Assembly (NCBI RefSeq): GCF_003721435.2
Contig: NZ_CP054585.1
Span: 1,922,001 to 1,986,000, forward strand
Direction: 5' to 3'
DNA: 64,000 nt
From: Halorubrum sp. CBA1229
GTDB taxonomy: Archaea; Halobacteriota; Halobacteria; Halobacteriales; Haloferacaceae
Each line of letters starts with the position of its first letter. Position 1 is the first letter of the stretch. The translations under genes were made by a program, and so were the position numbers. Below are positions 17,005-26,343 of the stretch, piece by piece. Under the pieces are notes generated by a model that saw only the letters and a program-made list of their open reading frames with translations, made no database searches and was not told where the DNA came from.

Positions 17005-17889
17005 TCAGTGGTGCAGCTGCTCGGGGACCGGGCTGTCGTCGTGGCGCACGCGCTCGACCAGCGACCGCTGCGCGGTCGCGTCCATCCCGTCGTAGTCGTC
17101 GGCGGCCTCGAGGATCATGGTGACGAGCTTCGGGTCGCCGGCGCTGACGACGCTGGTGAGCCCCTGCGCGGCGGCGAAGTCGAACCGCTCGCTGATCTCG
17201 CCGGGCGCGGCGACCGGCCGGTACCAGTTCGCGAACGGCCGGTCCGCCTCGGGGAGCTCGTCCGTCGACGGCCACGAGCCGGCCGCGAACGCCTTGATCC
17301 CCAGCGTGCCCACGTTCTCCTCGTCGGCGCGAGCGAGGACCGCCTCGTAGTCGTACTCGTCGTCGTCCTTCCCGGCGACGACGGGATTCAGCGGAAACAT
17401 CACCGACTCGAGGTCGTCGATGCGGTCGAGCGCGTCGAGGATGAGGTCGGGGTCGCCGTGGCTCGTCAGCCCGATGTGGTCGATCAGCCCCTGCTCCTTC
17501 GCCTCGCGGAACGCCGCGAGCGCGCCGTCGTCGCCCGTGAGCGCGTCGAGCTCCTCGTCGTACTCGAGCCCGTGCACCTGATACAGGTCGATCGTGTCGA
17601 CGCCGAGGCGGTTCAGCGAGCGGTCGAGCTTGCGCCACGCGCCCTCGTACGTTCGCTCCTGTGTCTTGCAGCCGAGGAAGATCTCCTCGCGGTGCTGGCG
17701 GAGCTTCGGGCCGAGCTTCAGCTCCGCGTCGCCGTACGTCGGGGCCACGTCGAAGTGGTTGACGCCGTAGTCGAGGACGTGTTCGACCAGCTGGTTCGCG
17801 CCCTCCTGTTCGAGCCAGTTGAGCGCGATCGCCCCGAACGTCATGACGGTGCTGTCGTGACCGGTGTCGCCGAGCGGGCGGGTCTCCAT
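17005..17889 (-). CDS. Aldo/keto reductase
   Basis: 294 residues starting METRPLGDTGHDSTVM. The tetrad is present: Asp and Tyr in FDVAPTYGDAE, Lys in FLGCKTQERT and His in LYQVHGLEYD. The C-terminus is shorter than in the other two aldo/keto reductases here and lacks an obvious full NADP-loop signature (LTSVVSAGDPKLV instead), resembling the iron-sulfur-free COG1453/COG0667 branch. It is first in a likely two-gene unit with the methyltransferase at 16234. Confidence 0.88.
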   Translation of the reverse strand: METRPLGDTGHDSTVMTFGAIALNWLEQEGANQLVEHVLDYGVNHFDVAPTYGDAELKLGPKLRQHREEIFLGCKTQERTYEGAWRKLDRSLNRLGVDTIDLYQVHGLEYDEELDALTGDDGALAAFREAKEQGLIDHIGLTSHGDPDLILDALDRIDDLESVMFPLNPVVAGKDDDEYDYEAVLARADEENVGTLGIKAFAAGSWPSTDELPEADRPFANWYRPVAAPGEISERFDFAAAQGLTSVVSAGDPKLVTMILEAADDYDGMDATAQRSLVERVRHDDSPVPEQLHH

Positions 17890-18034
17890 ACGTGGGCCAT
17901 CACGCCCGCGCAGCATAACGGTTGCCGGCCGCTCCCCGGCCGCGAGTCGACCGGGGCGAGCGCCGCGCACGGCCCGGCCGGGGACGGTTCGCAGTTCGGT
18001 AGGTTTACCGCCGTCGACCCCCCGCCGTTCGAAC

Positions 18035-18556
18035 ATGAGCCTCGAGGTCGCCGTCGCCGTCCCGTTCAAACACCGCGCGAAGGAGCGGCTGGGCGAGGGC
18101 GAGTTCGTCGTCGCGCTGTCGCTCGACCGCGACTGGTTCTCGCCGGACCAGGCGAAGCGGCTCGTCGACGTCGCGGTCGGTCGCGGGCTGGTGGACGAGG
18201 AGGACGGCGACCTCGTCGCGCGGTTTGACCCCGACGACGTGCTCGTTCCGGAGGGGTTCACGCCGGACGAGTCGATCCTCCGCGAGCAGTCCACCTTCGA
18301 GACCGCCCTCGACGCCATCGTCGCGGCCGGGGTGGAGAAGCAGCGCGCCGTCGCCGCGATCAACGAGCGGCAGCGCGCGCTCGCGGTCACCATCGAGGCG
18401 GCCGCGGTCCTCGTCGCGAAGGAGCACGGCGCCGCGGTCGACCACCTCGCGCCCGACGTGCGCGAGGAGCTCGCTGCCGCCGGCGGCGACAGCGGCGACG
18501 AGAGCGAAGGAGGCGCGGACGACGACGCGGCGGCCGACGCCGCGGGTGACGCCTGA
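18035..18556 (+). CDS. DUF2240 family protein
   Basis: 173 residues starting MSLEVAVAVPFKHRAKERL. The conserved stretch FVVALSLDRDWFSPDQAKRL and the segment PEGFTPDESILREQSTFE are diagnostic for this haloarchaeal family. It resembles a small winged-helix fold followed by a helical part that ends in an acidic tail. The role is unknown. The stop overlaps the next start by one base (TGATG), so the two genes form an operon. Confidence 0.88.
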   Translation: MSLEVAVAVPFKHRAKERLGEGEFVVALSLDRDWFSPDQAKRLVDVAVGRGLVDEEDGDLVARFDPDDVLVPEGFTPDESILREQSTFETALDAIVAAGVEKQRAVAAINERQRALAVTIEAAAVLVAKEHGAAVDHLAPDVREELAAAGGDSGDESEGGADDDAAADAAGDA

Positions 18557-18990
18557 TGGTCGCGGACCGCCTGACCGACGGCGTCCGGATCGGCCAGCTG
18601 CTCGCCTCGGAGGTGTCCGGCAACGAGGGACGCCTGCGCGACCTCGCGCTGGCCGACGCCGACCCCGACGTGGAGCCGACGGCCGACGGCGCGCTCGCGT
18701 ACCGGATCGTCCGCGCGGTCGACGGCGACGTCGCCGAGGACGAGGCGGCCACCGCCGACGAGCGCGACGTCGCCGAGGTGTACGTCCAGCCCGACCGCGT
18801 CCGGATCGAGTTCGTCGGCGGGGGCGACGGAGCCGCGCTCCCCGAGGTCGCCGCCGACGCGGCCGACGAGGCGGGGCTCCGCGTCAGGCCGAAGGCGGTC
18901 CGGCCGCCGCGGACGCTGGTCTTCGTCGAGGACGGCGCGCAGGTGAAGCGCGCGCTGCCGGTGCTGGCGGCCGTCGTCGACACGATTTAA
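18556..18990 (+). CDS. Conserved haloarchaeal protein paired with DUF2240
   Basis: 144 residues starting MVADRLTDGVRIGQLLASEV. It is acidic, with no membrane helix. The C-terminal part LRVRPKAVRPPRTLVFVEDGAQVKRALPVL looks like an alpha/beta fold. I recognise it only as a habitual neighbour of DUF2240. The overlapping start codon suggests translation depends on the upstream gene. Function unknown. Confidence 0.75.
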   Translation: MVADRLTDGVRIGQLLASEVSGNEGRLRDLALADADPDVEPTADGALAYRIVRAVDGDVAEDEAATADERDVAEVYVQPDRVRIEFVGGGDGAALPEVAADAADEAGLRVRPKAVRPPRTLVFVEDGAQVKRALPVLAAVVDTI

Positions 18991-19022
18991 AAGGACTCCG
19001 CCGAATCGCGGCGACCGACGCC

Positions 19023-20939
19023 TCAGTCCGACCGCCCGCCGTCGCCCATCGCGACGTTGCGCGTTCCCGACGCCGACGGGTCGTCGGGCGACTCCCCGCC
19101 GACCTCGAACTTCCGGAGCAGCGCCCGGAGCCGCTCGGCCTGGTCCGCGAGCGAGCCGGCCTCGGCGGTCGCCTGCGACATCGCGGCGAGCTGCTCGTCG
19201 GCCGCCTCGCCGACCTCGTCGGCCTCGTCGGCGGTCGACCGGCTGATCCCCGCGACCTCCTCGGCCATCGACACCGTCTCCTCCGTGCTCGCGGCCTGGT
19301 CGTCGGTCGCCTTGCTGATCTCGCGGATGCCGTCGTCCGTCTCGGCGGCGTTGTCCGCCACCTCGGCGAACGCGTCGGCGGCGTCCCGCACCGCCTCGGC
19401 GCCCTCCTCCATGTGCTCCTCGGCGGTCCGGACCTCCGCGACCGTCGCCTGCGTCTGCGCCTGCGTGCCGGCGATGAGCTCCTCGATCTCCTGGGCCGCC
19501 TCCTGCGTCTCCTCGGCCAGCTGCTTGACCTCGTCGGCGACGACCGCGAACCCGTCGCTCCCCCCGCCGCCGCCGCCGGCCCGCGCGGCCTCGATGTTGG
19601 CGTTGAGCGCGAGCAGGTTCGTCTGCTCCGCGATGTCGCTTATCAGGTCGACGATCTCGCCGATGTCTTCCATCCGCTCGTCGAGGACCCTGACCTTCTC
19701 CGCCGTCTCGCCGATCGCGTCCCGCGACTCTTGGACGCTGTCGATCGCCTCGCCCGCGGTGTCCTGTCCCTCGTCGGCGATCGACGCGGTCTGTTGGGCC
19801 GCGTCGGCGACCGTCTCCGTCGAGGAGGCGACCTCCTCGATCGTCGCCGAGAGGTTGTTCATCTCGCCGGAGACCTGTTCGAGCATCTCGCGCTGGTCGT
19901 CCGCCCCCTCGGCGATCTCCTCGATCGACCGGCGCACGTCCTCGCTGCGCGCCTCGGCGGTGTCGACGCCCTCGACCGTCTTCTCGCTGGCCGCGGACAC
20001 CTCGCCGGCGAACGACTGGACGTCCCGCATCGTCGCCTCGATGTCGTCCATCATCTCGTTGAACGCGGCGCCGATCTGCTCCATCGCCTCGCTCTCGCTG
20101 TCGGCGTCCAGCCGGACCGTGAGGTCGCCGTCGGCCGCGCGGTCCATCGTCGCGCTGTAGTCGTCGGCCTTCGTCTCGAGGTGCTGGTTCAGCCACTCGA
20201 CCTCCTCGCGGCGCTGCTCGACCTCCGCCTTCGCCTCCTCGACGTCCTGGATCTCCGCCTTCTGCTCGGCGACGAGGTCGAGCTGGCGCTGCGCCTCCTC
20301 GCGCGACTTCTCGATCGAGTACCAGTTGACGATCAGCGCGCCGACGAGCCCGAGGACGAAGAACGCGTGAATACCCCCCCAGACGATCGGGTTCTCGATC
20401 GCCGCGGCGTGGTTGTAGACGAGGCTCGAATCGATCAGGCTGAACGCGCCGTGGCCGACCGCGACGTACCCGACGCCGACGGCGAACGGGACCCAGTCCT
20501 CGTACAGCGCGAGCACCGCGACGAACACGAAGAAGCTGAAGTGCGCCTCGATGTACCCGCCCGACAGCTTCACCAGCGCCATCGAGACGGTCATGAGGCT
20601 GAACGCCGCGAGCACCGTCCGCTGGCGGCGGCCGAGTCGAGACACGTTCGCCAGCGCCGCGGTGCCGAGGATGACGGCGGTGAAGCCGCCGAGCATCCAC
20701 ATCGGTGCCGCGGGGATCTGCGCCCCGGTGAACGACTCGGTCCCGCTGTACAGCCCCAACGCGATCAGGAACGGCACCTGCACCGCGATCGAGATCAGGA
20801 TGTTCCGGTGGCGCGGCCGCCACATCTCCGTCGGCATCGAGGTGCCGTCCGGGATGTACCTGACGACCTCCCTGAGTTTCTCGCCTCTCCCTCGCGATTG
20901 GCCGGTCGTCGTTCCCGACGTGACCCCTGACTCTGCCAT
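19023..20939 (-). CDS. Methyl-accepting chemotaxis transducer with six-helix membrane sensor
   Basis: 638 residues. Six membrane helices (about 45-225) include the motif [20 protein letters not shown], a His-containing membrane sensor also seen in bacterial GGDEF proteins and transducers. A coiled coil and one HAMP-like region follow ([22 protein letters not shown]). The signalling hairpin tip is visible as [20 protein letters not shown] with GGGGGG inserted directly after it, then [16 protein letters not shown]. It passes signals to CheA/CheW and the archaellum. A strong ribosome-binding site, GGAGGTGAC, lies just before the ATG at 20939. Confidence 0.92.
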   Translation of the reverse strand: MAESGVTSGTTTGQSRGRGEKLREVVRYIPDGTSMPTEMWRPRHRNILISIAVQVPFLIALGLYSGTESFTGAQIPAAPMWMLGGFTAVILGTAALANVSRLGRRQRTVLAAFSLMTVSMALVKLSGGYIEAHFSFFVFVAVLALYEDWVPFAVGVGYVAVGHGAFSLIDSSLVYNHAAAIENPIVWGGIHAFFVLGLVGALIVNWYSIEKSREEAQRQLDLVAEQKAEIQDVEEAKAEVEQRREEVEWLNQHLETKADDYSATMDRAADGDLTVRLDADSESEAMEQIGAAFNEMMDDIEATMRDVQSFAGEVSAASEKTVEGVDTAEARSEDVRRSIEEIAEGADDQREMLEQVSGEMNNLSATIEEVASSTETVADAAQQTASIADEGQDTAGEAIDSVQESRDAIGETAEKVRVLDERMEDIGEIVDLISDIAEQTNLLALNANIEAARAGGGGGGSDGFAVVADEVKQLAEETQEAAQEIEELIAGTQAQTQATVAEVRTAEEHMEEGAEAVRDAADAFAEVADNAAETDDGIREISKATDDQAASTEETVSMAEEVAGISRSTADEADEVGEAADEQLAAMSQATAEAGSLADQAERLRALLRKFEVGGESPDDPSASGTRNVAMGDGGRSD

Positions 20940-21140
20940 AGCGTCACCTCCACTAATTCCGGCAAAGAAGGTTCTCCCCCGAATATCCGTTCTGATACTC
21001 CGGCGCGCCCCGTTCGGTGAAAGGCGGCGGACTCGGCGGCCCTCGGGACGCGGCGGCACGGTCGATCGCGGCGTCGACGTCTCCGGTGACGCCACCCCTC
21101 GGGCGAACGGGTTTAAGACCGGCCGGGCCGCAGTACGGCC

Positions 21141-22442
21141 GTGACGCTCGATCCGATCCACGTCGAGAACATCGCGCGGCTCGCGTACGGGATCGCGGGC
21201 GACGTGGACACGACCGACCACGACGACCTCGCGGGGCGCGTGTGGCGCGACTGGCTCCCCGAGCTCCGCCGCGACGGCCGCGTCGTGATCGAGCCCGTCG
21301 GCGACCACGAGCGCCGGCTGGCCCCCGTCGACGACGCCGCCCTCGCCGAGCGCCCGTTCGAGACCGTCCACGGGCTCGATTCGGGCACGATCAACCCGAC
21401 CACATTTAAAAACGGGCTCGTCGTCGACGTGGCCCACGCCGCGATGGCGAGCGAGCCGACGGACCTGGACCTGCACCGCGACCGAACCATCGTCGCGACC
21501 GTCCACGCCGGCGACTCCACCGCTGACTTCGACGACGACTGGCGCAAGCGCGACGACGGCCACACCCGCCAGCGCGTGCTCCACGCGCCGCGGGTGAACC
21601 GGTACGCCGAGGGGGTCGTCCACGCGCTTGCGCTGTACCTCGCCGAGGGGACCCACGCGCTCGACCACGCCGACGAGGTCGACGACCTGCTCGTCCTCGA
21701 CGGCCCGATCTATCCCAAGGAGCTGTTCACGTGGGACGACCGCAACCCCGAGTTGGGCGCGCTCGCGCGCGAGGCGAAGCCCCGCGCGGTCGTCGAGAAG
21801 TACGTCCGGCTGGTCGAGCGGTTCGTCGAGCGCGACGTGCCGCTCGCCGGCTTCGTGAAGAACCCCTCCAGCGGCACCATCGTCCGCGCGCTGGGCCGGA
21901 AGGGCGTCGAGCCGCCGTGGCCCGACGACACCGCGCTGTTCACCCGGCTGCTGGAGCGCCGGGAGGCGGGAAGTCGTGCGGGCGGCGCCGCCGGCGGCGA
22001 CGGCGACGATGCGGCCGGCAGCGCCCGCGGCGACCGCCTCGACGACGCGCTCACGTTCACCACGTGGTTCCACAGCCGCGGGGGCGCCGACGCGACGATG
22101 GCGGCCGACGGCGACGCGCTCGGGATCGACCGCGAGCTCGACCCCGAGCTGTACGAGCCGACGTTCACCGTCGTGTACGACCCCCGAACCGACGTGACCT
22201 ACAAGCTGGAGGCGCCGTACGCGTTCACTCGCGACGCGGCGACCCGCGACCGGCTCACCCGACAGGTGCTCGCCGACGTGGCGACGACCCGGGGGCCGCC
22301 CGAGGCCGTCGCGAAGGCCGACGAGCTGGCGCGGATCGACGCCACGGAGAAGGCCGCGCTCCGCCGGAAGTTCGAGGAGCGGTTCGACAGCGACCAGCAG
22401 GCGACGTACGACGACCTGCGGTGGGGGAAGGAGCGCTTCTAA
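21141..22442 (+). CDS. nurA: DNA repair nuclease NurA
   Basis: 433 residues from a GTG at 21141 ([17 protein letters not shown]). The NurA core is recognisable in [27 protein letters not shown], with catalytic-type Asp in GLDSG, and in [11 protein letters not shown] and [12 protein letters not shown]. NurA is a 5'-3' exonuclease that normally partners with the HerA translocase and Mre11-Rad50 for end resection; herA is not next to it here. TTTAAGAC at about 21112 gives leaderless spacing to the GTG. An acidic Gly/Ala insert lies near residue 275-300. The 3' end abuts repeat R2. Confidence 0.85.
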   Translation: MTLDPIHVENIARLAYGIAGDVDTTDHDDLAGRVWRDWLPELRRDGRVVIEPVGDHERRLAPVDDAALAERPFETVHGLDSGTINPTTFKNGLVVDVAHAAMASEPTDLDLHRDRTIVATVHAGDSTADFDDDWRKRDDGHTRQRVLHAPRVNRYAEGVVHALALYLAEGTHALDHADEVDDLLVLDGPIYPKELFTWDDRNPELGALAREAKPRAVVEKYVRLVERFVERDVPLAGFVKNPSSGTIVRALGRKGVEPPWPDDTALFTRLLERREAGSRAGGAAGGDGDDAAGSARGDRLDDALTFTTWFHSRGGADATMAADGDALGIDRELDPELYEPTFTVVYDPRTDVTYKLEAPYAFTRDAATRDRLTRQVLADVATTRGPPEAVAKADELARIDATEKAALRRKFEERFDSDQQATYDDLRWGKERF

Positions 22443-22465
22443 CGCCGACCCGCTGACCGCGACTT

Positions 22466-22799
22466 ATTTATAAATGAACGAGGCGGTCGGCGCGTGCCTC
22501 CGAGGCCGCCCCGCGGCCGAGGAGCGCGCGCGAGGGACGCGGCGACCGGAGGGAGCCGCGAGGCTGGGGAGGGGTGAGGCGCGGTTGCGGTGCGGGGTGG
22601 GACTCAAAGGGGCAGCCCGAGGCGGGCGCAGGCGACGAAAGCAGCGTGTCGCTACGCGCCACGGGCAGCCGGCGGCGGAGCCGCCGGCGACACCGCAGCG
22701 AAGGGGCGATAGCGACTGAGCGAGGAGCGCAGCAAGCGTGCGCCCGCCTCGCGGCTGGGGCTTTGGGAGTGTTCGCCGCCGTCTCGTTCTCAACTATCT
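22466..22799 (-). repeat. Dispersed structured intergenic element, copy R2 (interrupted)
   Basis: Read on the minus strand it matches R1: H1 arms at 22739-22757 and 22613-22630, the CCTTTGAGTCCC string, CACCCCTCCCCAGCCTCG and the GC-rich terminal hairpin, ending at ATTTATAAAT (22466-22475). The H1 loop carries an extra perfect hairpin, GCCGGCGGC/GCCGCCGGC, at about 22668-22688. The copy breaks off at 22799, where the AT-rich island starts, and resumes at 25449 with TTATAAG and the second box. It is therefore split by an insertion. Confidence 0.8.
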
Positions 22800-22982
22800 G
22801 GCTCTGTTGAAATTCTCAATCGGTGATGTGTTCTTGGAGACGTGCTGAATACAGAGCGCGAGTCGATTAACACTTCTATCTAACACGACACCTCTTCGAA
22901 CATATTTCGACAAAGTCTAAGAATTGGAACATACTTATCCTTACCAGCATGGCGTAAAATTAGTTCTAATCCCCAAAATGAA

Positions 22983-24986
22983 TTAGAATCTCTCTCGATT
23001 GCTGAAAATATATCCTAGTGTAATGAGTGAGAGCGTCCCAAGAAATGCTTGGAGCATCACTACTATTTGAAGCAACATCCCAGTTGGTCGGAATGGGGGA
23101 GTCGTAGTGAAAGTAACCACACTATACGAGATCGTACGGACAAAACTATCCTCGATTCCTACTAACAAATAAATAACAGTTGGGAGAAAAAACAAACCTG
23201 CCATCCATTTACCGAGTTGGCTGGGTCGAACACCATAACCAGTGAGTTTCTCTGAGGCAAGACTCCCCATGTGGTCTTTACTGAACCGACCTTTAGTTTC
23301 TCTTAATTCGATACGACGTAAACGACGCTCATGGACATGGAACCTCCGAGCCTTGCTGACTAATCCATGATTGGCAAACGCGGATTTGAGATCGTGGTAT
23401 GCCCGCGCGGTCGCATCCAGAGCGCTAGGCAAAAAGTTAGAACTCTCAAAGAGCCGCGTGCATTCTGTAGATCCGTCAACTGCGACGTTCGACAGTTTTG
23501 CATTTTGTAAATTAGCTTTTGATAGTCTAGCGCCCCTGAGATTTGCCTCATTCAGGTTAGCGTTCCTGAGATTCGCTCCGATTAGATTGGCGGCTTTGAG
23601 ATTTGTGCGAGTCAGATCAGCACCTCTAAGATTTGTCTTGATCAGATCAGAACCACTTAGATTCACATCGGATAGTTTAGATTTACTGAGGTCCTTGCCA
23701 CTCAGGTCGGCATCTCCGAGATTTGCTCCGGTCAAGTCGGTGTTTTTGAGGTCCAAGTTTGACAAATCGAAACTATCAATAAATTCGTCGGAGGGTCCCG
23801 ATAGATCAACAGATGTTTCCTCCAGTTCAGCCCCGCTGAGATTCACCTCTGATAAATTAACACCGTCGAACGATGCTTCTGTTAGGTTTGAGTCACTAAG
23901 ATCTGCCCCCGCCATCTCGGAACCGTTGAGGCATGCTCCGGTCAGATCGGATTCACAAAGATTCACATCGGTCAGGTCTGCGTCGGATAAATCTGCTTCT
24001 GTTAGATTGGTTCTGTAGAGGGACGCGCTGGTTAGCTCAGCAAATGTAAGATCCGAGTTAGATAGATTGGAATACCGGAGATCAGCTTTTGACAGATCAG
24101 CGTGATTGAGTTTTGCTTCTGAAATATCAGCACCTCTGAGATCTACACCAGACATATCTGCGTAGTCAAGGTCAGCTCCGGATAGGTTGACACCTCTTAG
24201 ATCCTCGCCGGCTAGGTCAACGACATCGAGATCTGCTCCCGATAGATCAGCATCCTTGAGCTCTACTTCCGACAGGTTGACCCCGTCAAGCGACGCTTTA
24301 GATAGGTTTGATTTGCTGAGATTTGTTTCTGATACCTCGGCTTCGTTGAGGGATGCTTTAGTTAGATTAGAGTCAGTTAGGTTCGTATCTGTTAGATCAG
24401 TATGAGATAGATCAGCCTGTGACAGATTAGCTTTATACAGCGACGCGTCAACTAAGACGGCCTCACTTAGATTCGCACCACCTAGGTTGGCATATCGGAG
24501 GTCTACACCTGTCAGGTCTGTATTTCTCAAGTCCGCTCCTGACAGGTCAGCACCCCTCAAATCCGCATTATACAAGTCGCCTTTTCTGAGACTTCCATTT
24601 GATAGATTGGCGCCTCTGAGGTCTGCGTCGCGCAAGTTAGCAGTTGAGAGATCCGAATCAGTCAAATCAGCGTTTCGGAGAGATGCCTGATAAAATGAGA
24701 TAGAATCCTGAAGTTCATTTCCAGCCAATATAGCTCCATCAAGTAATTCACCTCCTAAACGAATCTTGTCTTGTACTTCAGGGATGATTTTTGACTGTTT
24801 GAATTCCTCAATTGTTTTTGAATCAACTGCTTCAGGCTGTAAGTGCCACACACATCTCTCCGTATTCCCAACTGTATCACGGTAACAGCAGCTCTGATTT
24901 TTTGGGTCGTCACCGACTTCATATTCCTCAGGCCAAGTATAGCCACACTTATTTTCAGATTCTTCCCCCATACGTAGCTGATACAC
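22983..24986 (-). CDS. Pentapeptide-repeat protein with Cys-rich N-terminus and channel-like C-terminus
   Basis: 667 residues from the ATG at 24986; the ATG at 24971 is an equal candidate. Residues 14-48 hold CGYTWPEEY, a CC pair and CVWH, a possible metal site (C14, C33, C34, C45, H48) that I associate with haloarchaeal pentapeptide proteins. Residues about 95-495 are continuous A(D/N)Lxx repeats forming a right-handed beta-helix. The end has two membrane helices (about 585-605 and 635-660) around SYSVVTFTTTPPFRPTG, laid out like a two-helix K+ channel pore, but with TPPFRP in place of the GYGD filter. Codon use is AT-rich, unlike all neighbours, which indicates transfer. Function unknown. 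Confidence 0.85.
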   Translation of the reverse strand: MYQLRMGEESENKCGYTWPEEYEVGDDPKNQSCCYRDTVGNTERCVWHLQPEAVDSKTIEEFKQSKIIPEVQDKIRLGGELLDGAILAGNELQDSISFYQASLRNADLTDSDLSTANLRDADLRGANLSNGSLRKGDLYNADLRGADLSGADLRNTDLTGVDLRYANLGGANLSEAVLVDASLYKANLSQADLSHTDLTDTNLTDSNLTKASLNEAEVSETNLSKSNLSKASLDGVNLSEVELKDADLSGADLDVVDLAGEDLRGVNLSGADLDYADMSGVDLRGADISEAKLNHADLSKADLRYSNLSNSDLTFAELTSASLYRTNLTEADLSDADLTDVNLCESDLTGACLNGSEMAGADLSDSNLTEASFDGVNLSEVNLSGAELEETSVDLSGPSDEFIDSFDLSNLDLKNTDLTGANLGDADLSGKDLSKSKLSDVNLSGSDLIKTNLRGADLTRTNLKAANLIGANLRNANLNEANLRGARLSKANLQNAKLSNVAVDGSTECTRLFESSNFLPSALDATARAYHDLKSAFANHGLVSKARRFHVHERRLRRIELRETKGRFSKDHMGSLASEKLTGYGVRPSQLGKWMAGLFFLPTVIYLLVGIEDSFVRTISYSVVTFTTTPPFRPTGMLLQIVVMLQAFLGTLSLITLGYIFSNRERF

Positions 24987-25195
24987 ATCTAATTACATGA
25001 ATTATACTGTCACGAATTTTTGACTTAAATTCATACCATTCGTAGCTGTTGCCCTGAAGCTCTCAACGGCTGTAATCACAAGGGTGCTGACAAGCTGATT
25101 TATCCGTAATGCTGTGAATTCATTAGTGATCGAATACTGTGTGGATCCTCTCTATCTCGCACCGCATCACTGACAGAGATCTAGAAGATATCGGA

Positions 25196-25232
25196 GGCGC
25201 TGCTGCATACAGCGCGCGAGTCGGTCGCGCAG
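25196..25232. repeat. Internal remnant of the island's end motif
   Basis: GCTGCATACAGCGCGCGAG followed by TCGG near 25199 repeats the subterminal motif seen at 22840-22866 and, inverted, at 25385-25415. It suggests an older nested copy of the same kind of end inside the island, upstream of the pentapeptide gene. Confidence 0.5.
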
Positions 25233-25233
25233 T

Positions 25234-25362
25234 TCAAACGATTCCAGCGAACCAGAGAACCGTATAGGTCAACGCCAGAATAGACAGGACGATGCCGACG
25301 ATACCGAGGAGACGCCCTTGCCGTTCGCTTATACCTATCTTTGGAACTGGTACGTAATCATT
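25234..25362 (-). pseudogene. Remnant C-terminal membrane helix of a lost protein
   Basis: This frame encodes 42 residues closed by stops at both ends and without a start codon. It reads PKIGISERQGRLLGIVGIV and then a hydrophobic helix ending LWFAGIV. It looks like the tail of a small membrane protein truncated when the island was assembled. The rest of 24987-25433 has the likely promoter of the pentapeptide gene (AGTATAATTC on the minus strand near 25003) and no other gene. Confidence 0.35.
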
Positions 25363-25448
25363 CTACTGCCGACACAGTCACCCTGCTGCATACACGCTCT
25401 GTATCTCGCACGTCGATTCTATCAGTTCTTAAGGATTTCAACAGAGCC

Positions 25449-25490
25449 AACTAATTATAAGTGAGCGGCTGGGACTTCGGGAGCCTTCTC
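25449..25490 (-). repeat. Resumed part of repeat copy R2
   Basis: After the island, TTATAAGTGAGCGGCTGGG continues the pattern of copy R3 (TTTATAAACGAGCGGCTGGG at 45081). Joining 22799 to about 25457 restores the R3-type layout. Confidence 0.6.
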
Positions 25491-25493
25491 GTC

Positions 25494-26222
25494 TCATATC
25501 GACTGCGCGAGCAGCACCACGTAGATGACGGCATTATAAACGCCGTGCGCGAGCCCGGGCACCACCACGTTCTCGGTGTGCTCGTAGAGGGCGCCGAGCA
25601 CCGCGCCGAGCACGACGACGACGGCGACGTACGCCCACCGCTCGCCGAGCGACCCCGAGACCGAGGGGAGGTGGACCAGCCCGAACACGAGGCTCGCGAG
25701 CAGGATCGCCGGAACGGCGTCGAACGCGCGCCGCAGCCCGCCCTGAACGACCCCGCGGAACAGCGCCTCCTCCACCGGGCCGACCACGAACAGCGACACG
25801 GCGACCATGACGAGGTAGTACGTCACCGGGTCGCCGTCGGGCACGACCGCCTGGTTCTGCCCGGTCGTGAGCCCGATCTCCCCCAGCACGAATAAGGCGC
25901 CGTACTGGAACACGAACAGGGCCACCCCGCCGCCGAGGACGAGCCCGGCGTCACGGAGCGTCGGCCGCGAGACGCCGACGAGCCCCCACTGGTCGGTGAT
26001 CGCGAGGTAGCCGACGACCGCGACGAGGAAGCCGGCGAACTGGAGCAGGGTCCGGAGCACCTGCAGCCCGGTCGTCCCCTCGCCCACGAGCCCGAGCGAG
26101 ACGGCGAACTCGGAGACGGGCGTCGTCACCGCGCTGGCGACGAACAGCGCGAGGAGGACCGCGAACGCCGCGCTGGCGACGCGGAGGATCCGGTTCAGCG
26201 GTTCGGACTGCGTCTCACTCAT
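25494..26222 (-). CDS. CPBP-family intramembrane metalloprotease (CAAX-protease-like)
   Basis: 242 residues with about seven membrane helices. The active-site motifs are EEALFRGVVQGGLRR (EExxxR) and FGLVHLP (FxxxH), with a final LAHGVYNAV (HxxxN-type). CPBP proteases cut within membranes; in archaea the substrates are unknown. It converges on the island and R2 and is downstream of pgi on the same strand, separated by about 120 bases of GC-rich repetitive sequence. Confidence 0.9.
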   Translation of the reverse strand: MSETQSEPLNRILRVASAAFAVLLALFVASAVTTPVSEFAVSLGLVGEGTTGLQVLRTLLQFAGFLVAVVGYLAITDQWGLVGVSRPTLRDAGLVLGGGVALFVFQYGALFVLGEIGLTTGQNQAVVPDGDPVTYYLVMVAVSLFVVGPVEEALFRGVVQGGLRRAFDAVPAILLASLVFGLVHLPSVSGSLGERWAYVAVVVVLGAVLGALYEHTENVVVPGLAHGVYNAVIYVVLLAQSI

Positions 26223-26280
26223 CGGCGGGCGTACGGCTCGCGGCGGTTTATCGCCACCGGAAGGCGACGCTCATCGCGCC

Positions 26281-26343
26281 GGGACTCGCGCATGGATCGC
26301 CGACGGGACTCGCGCCAGGGCTCGCGCGCGGTTCGCCGACGGC
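26281..26343. repeat. Degenerate tandem repeat downstream of pgi
   Basis: GGGACTCGCG occurs at 26281 and 26305, and TCGCCGAC at 26297 and 26333, giving two imperfect units that end at the stop of pgi. It belongs to the recurrent 3'-flank pattern but is less clear than the others. Confidence 0.45.

Larger units (their letters stand above)
22800..25448. mobile_element. AT-rich island with IS6-like terminal inverted repeats, no transposase
   Basis: GGCTCTGTTGAAAT at 22800-22813 is matched by its exact reverse complement at 25435-25448. A second shared block, GACGTGC-(T)GA-ATACAGAGCG, lies about 40 bases inside each end. The termini resemble those of IS6-family elements (IS26: GGCACTGTTGCAAA). 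The flanking 8-mers AACTATCT (22792-22799) and AACTAATT (25449-25456) agree at six of eight positions, like a decayed 8-base target duplication. Inside is strikingly AT-rich DNA with one long gene and no transposase frame. It is probably a non-autonomous or pseudo-composite IS6-type element. Confidence 0.7.

Noticed and set aside
22800-25448. Complete insertion sequence
   Set aside because: No transposase frame or DDE-type motif was found on either strand between the inverted ends.
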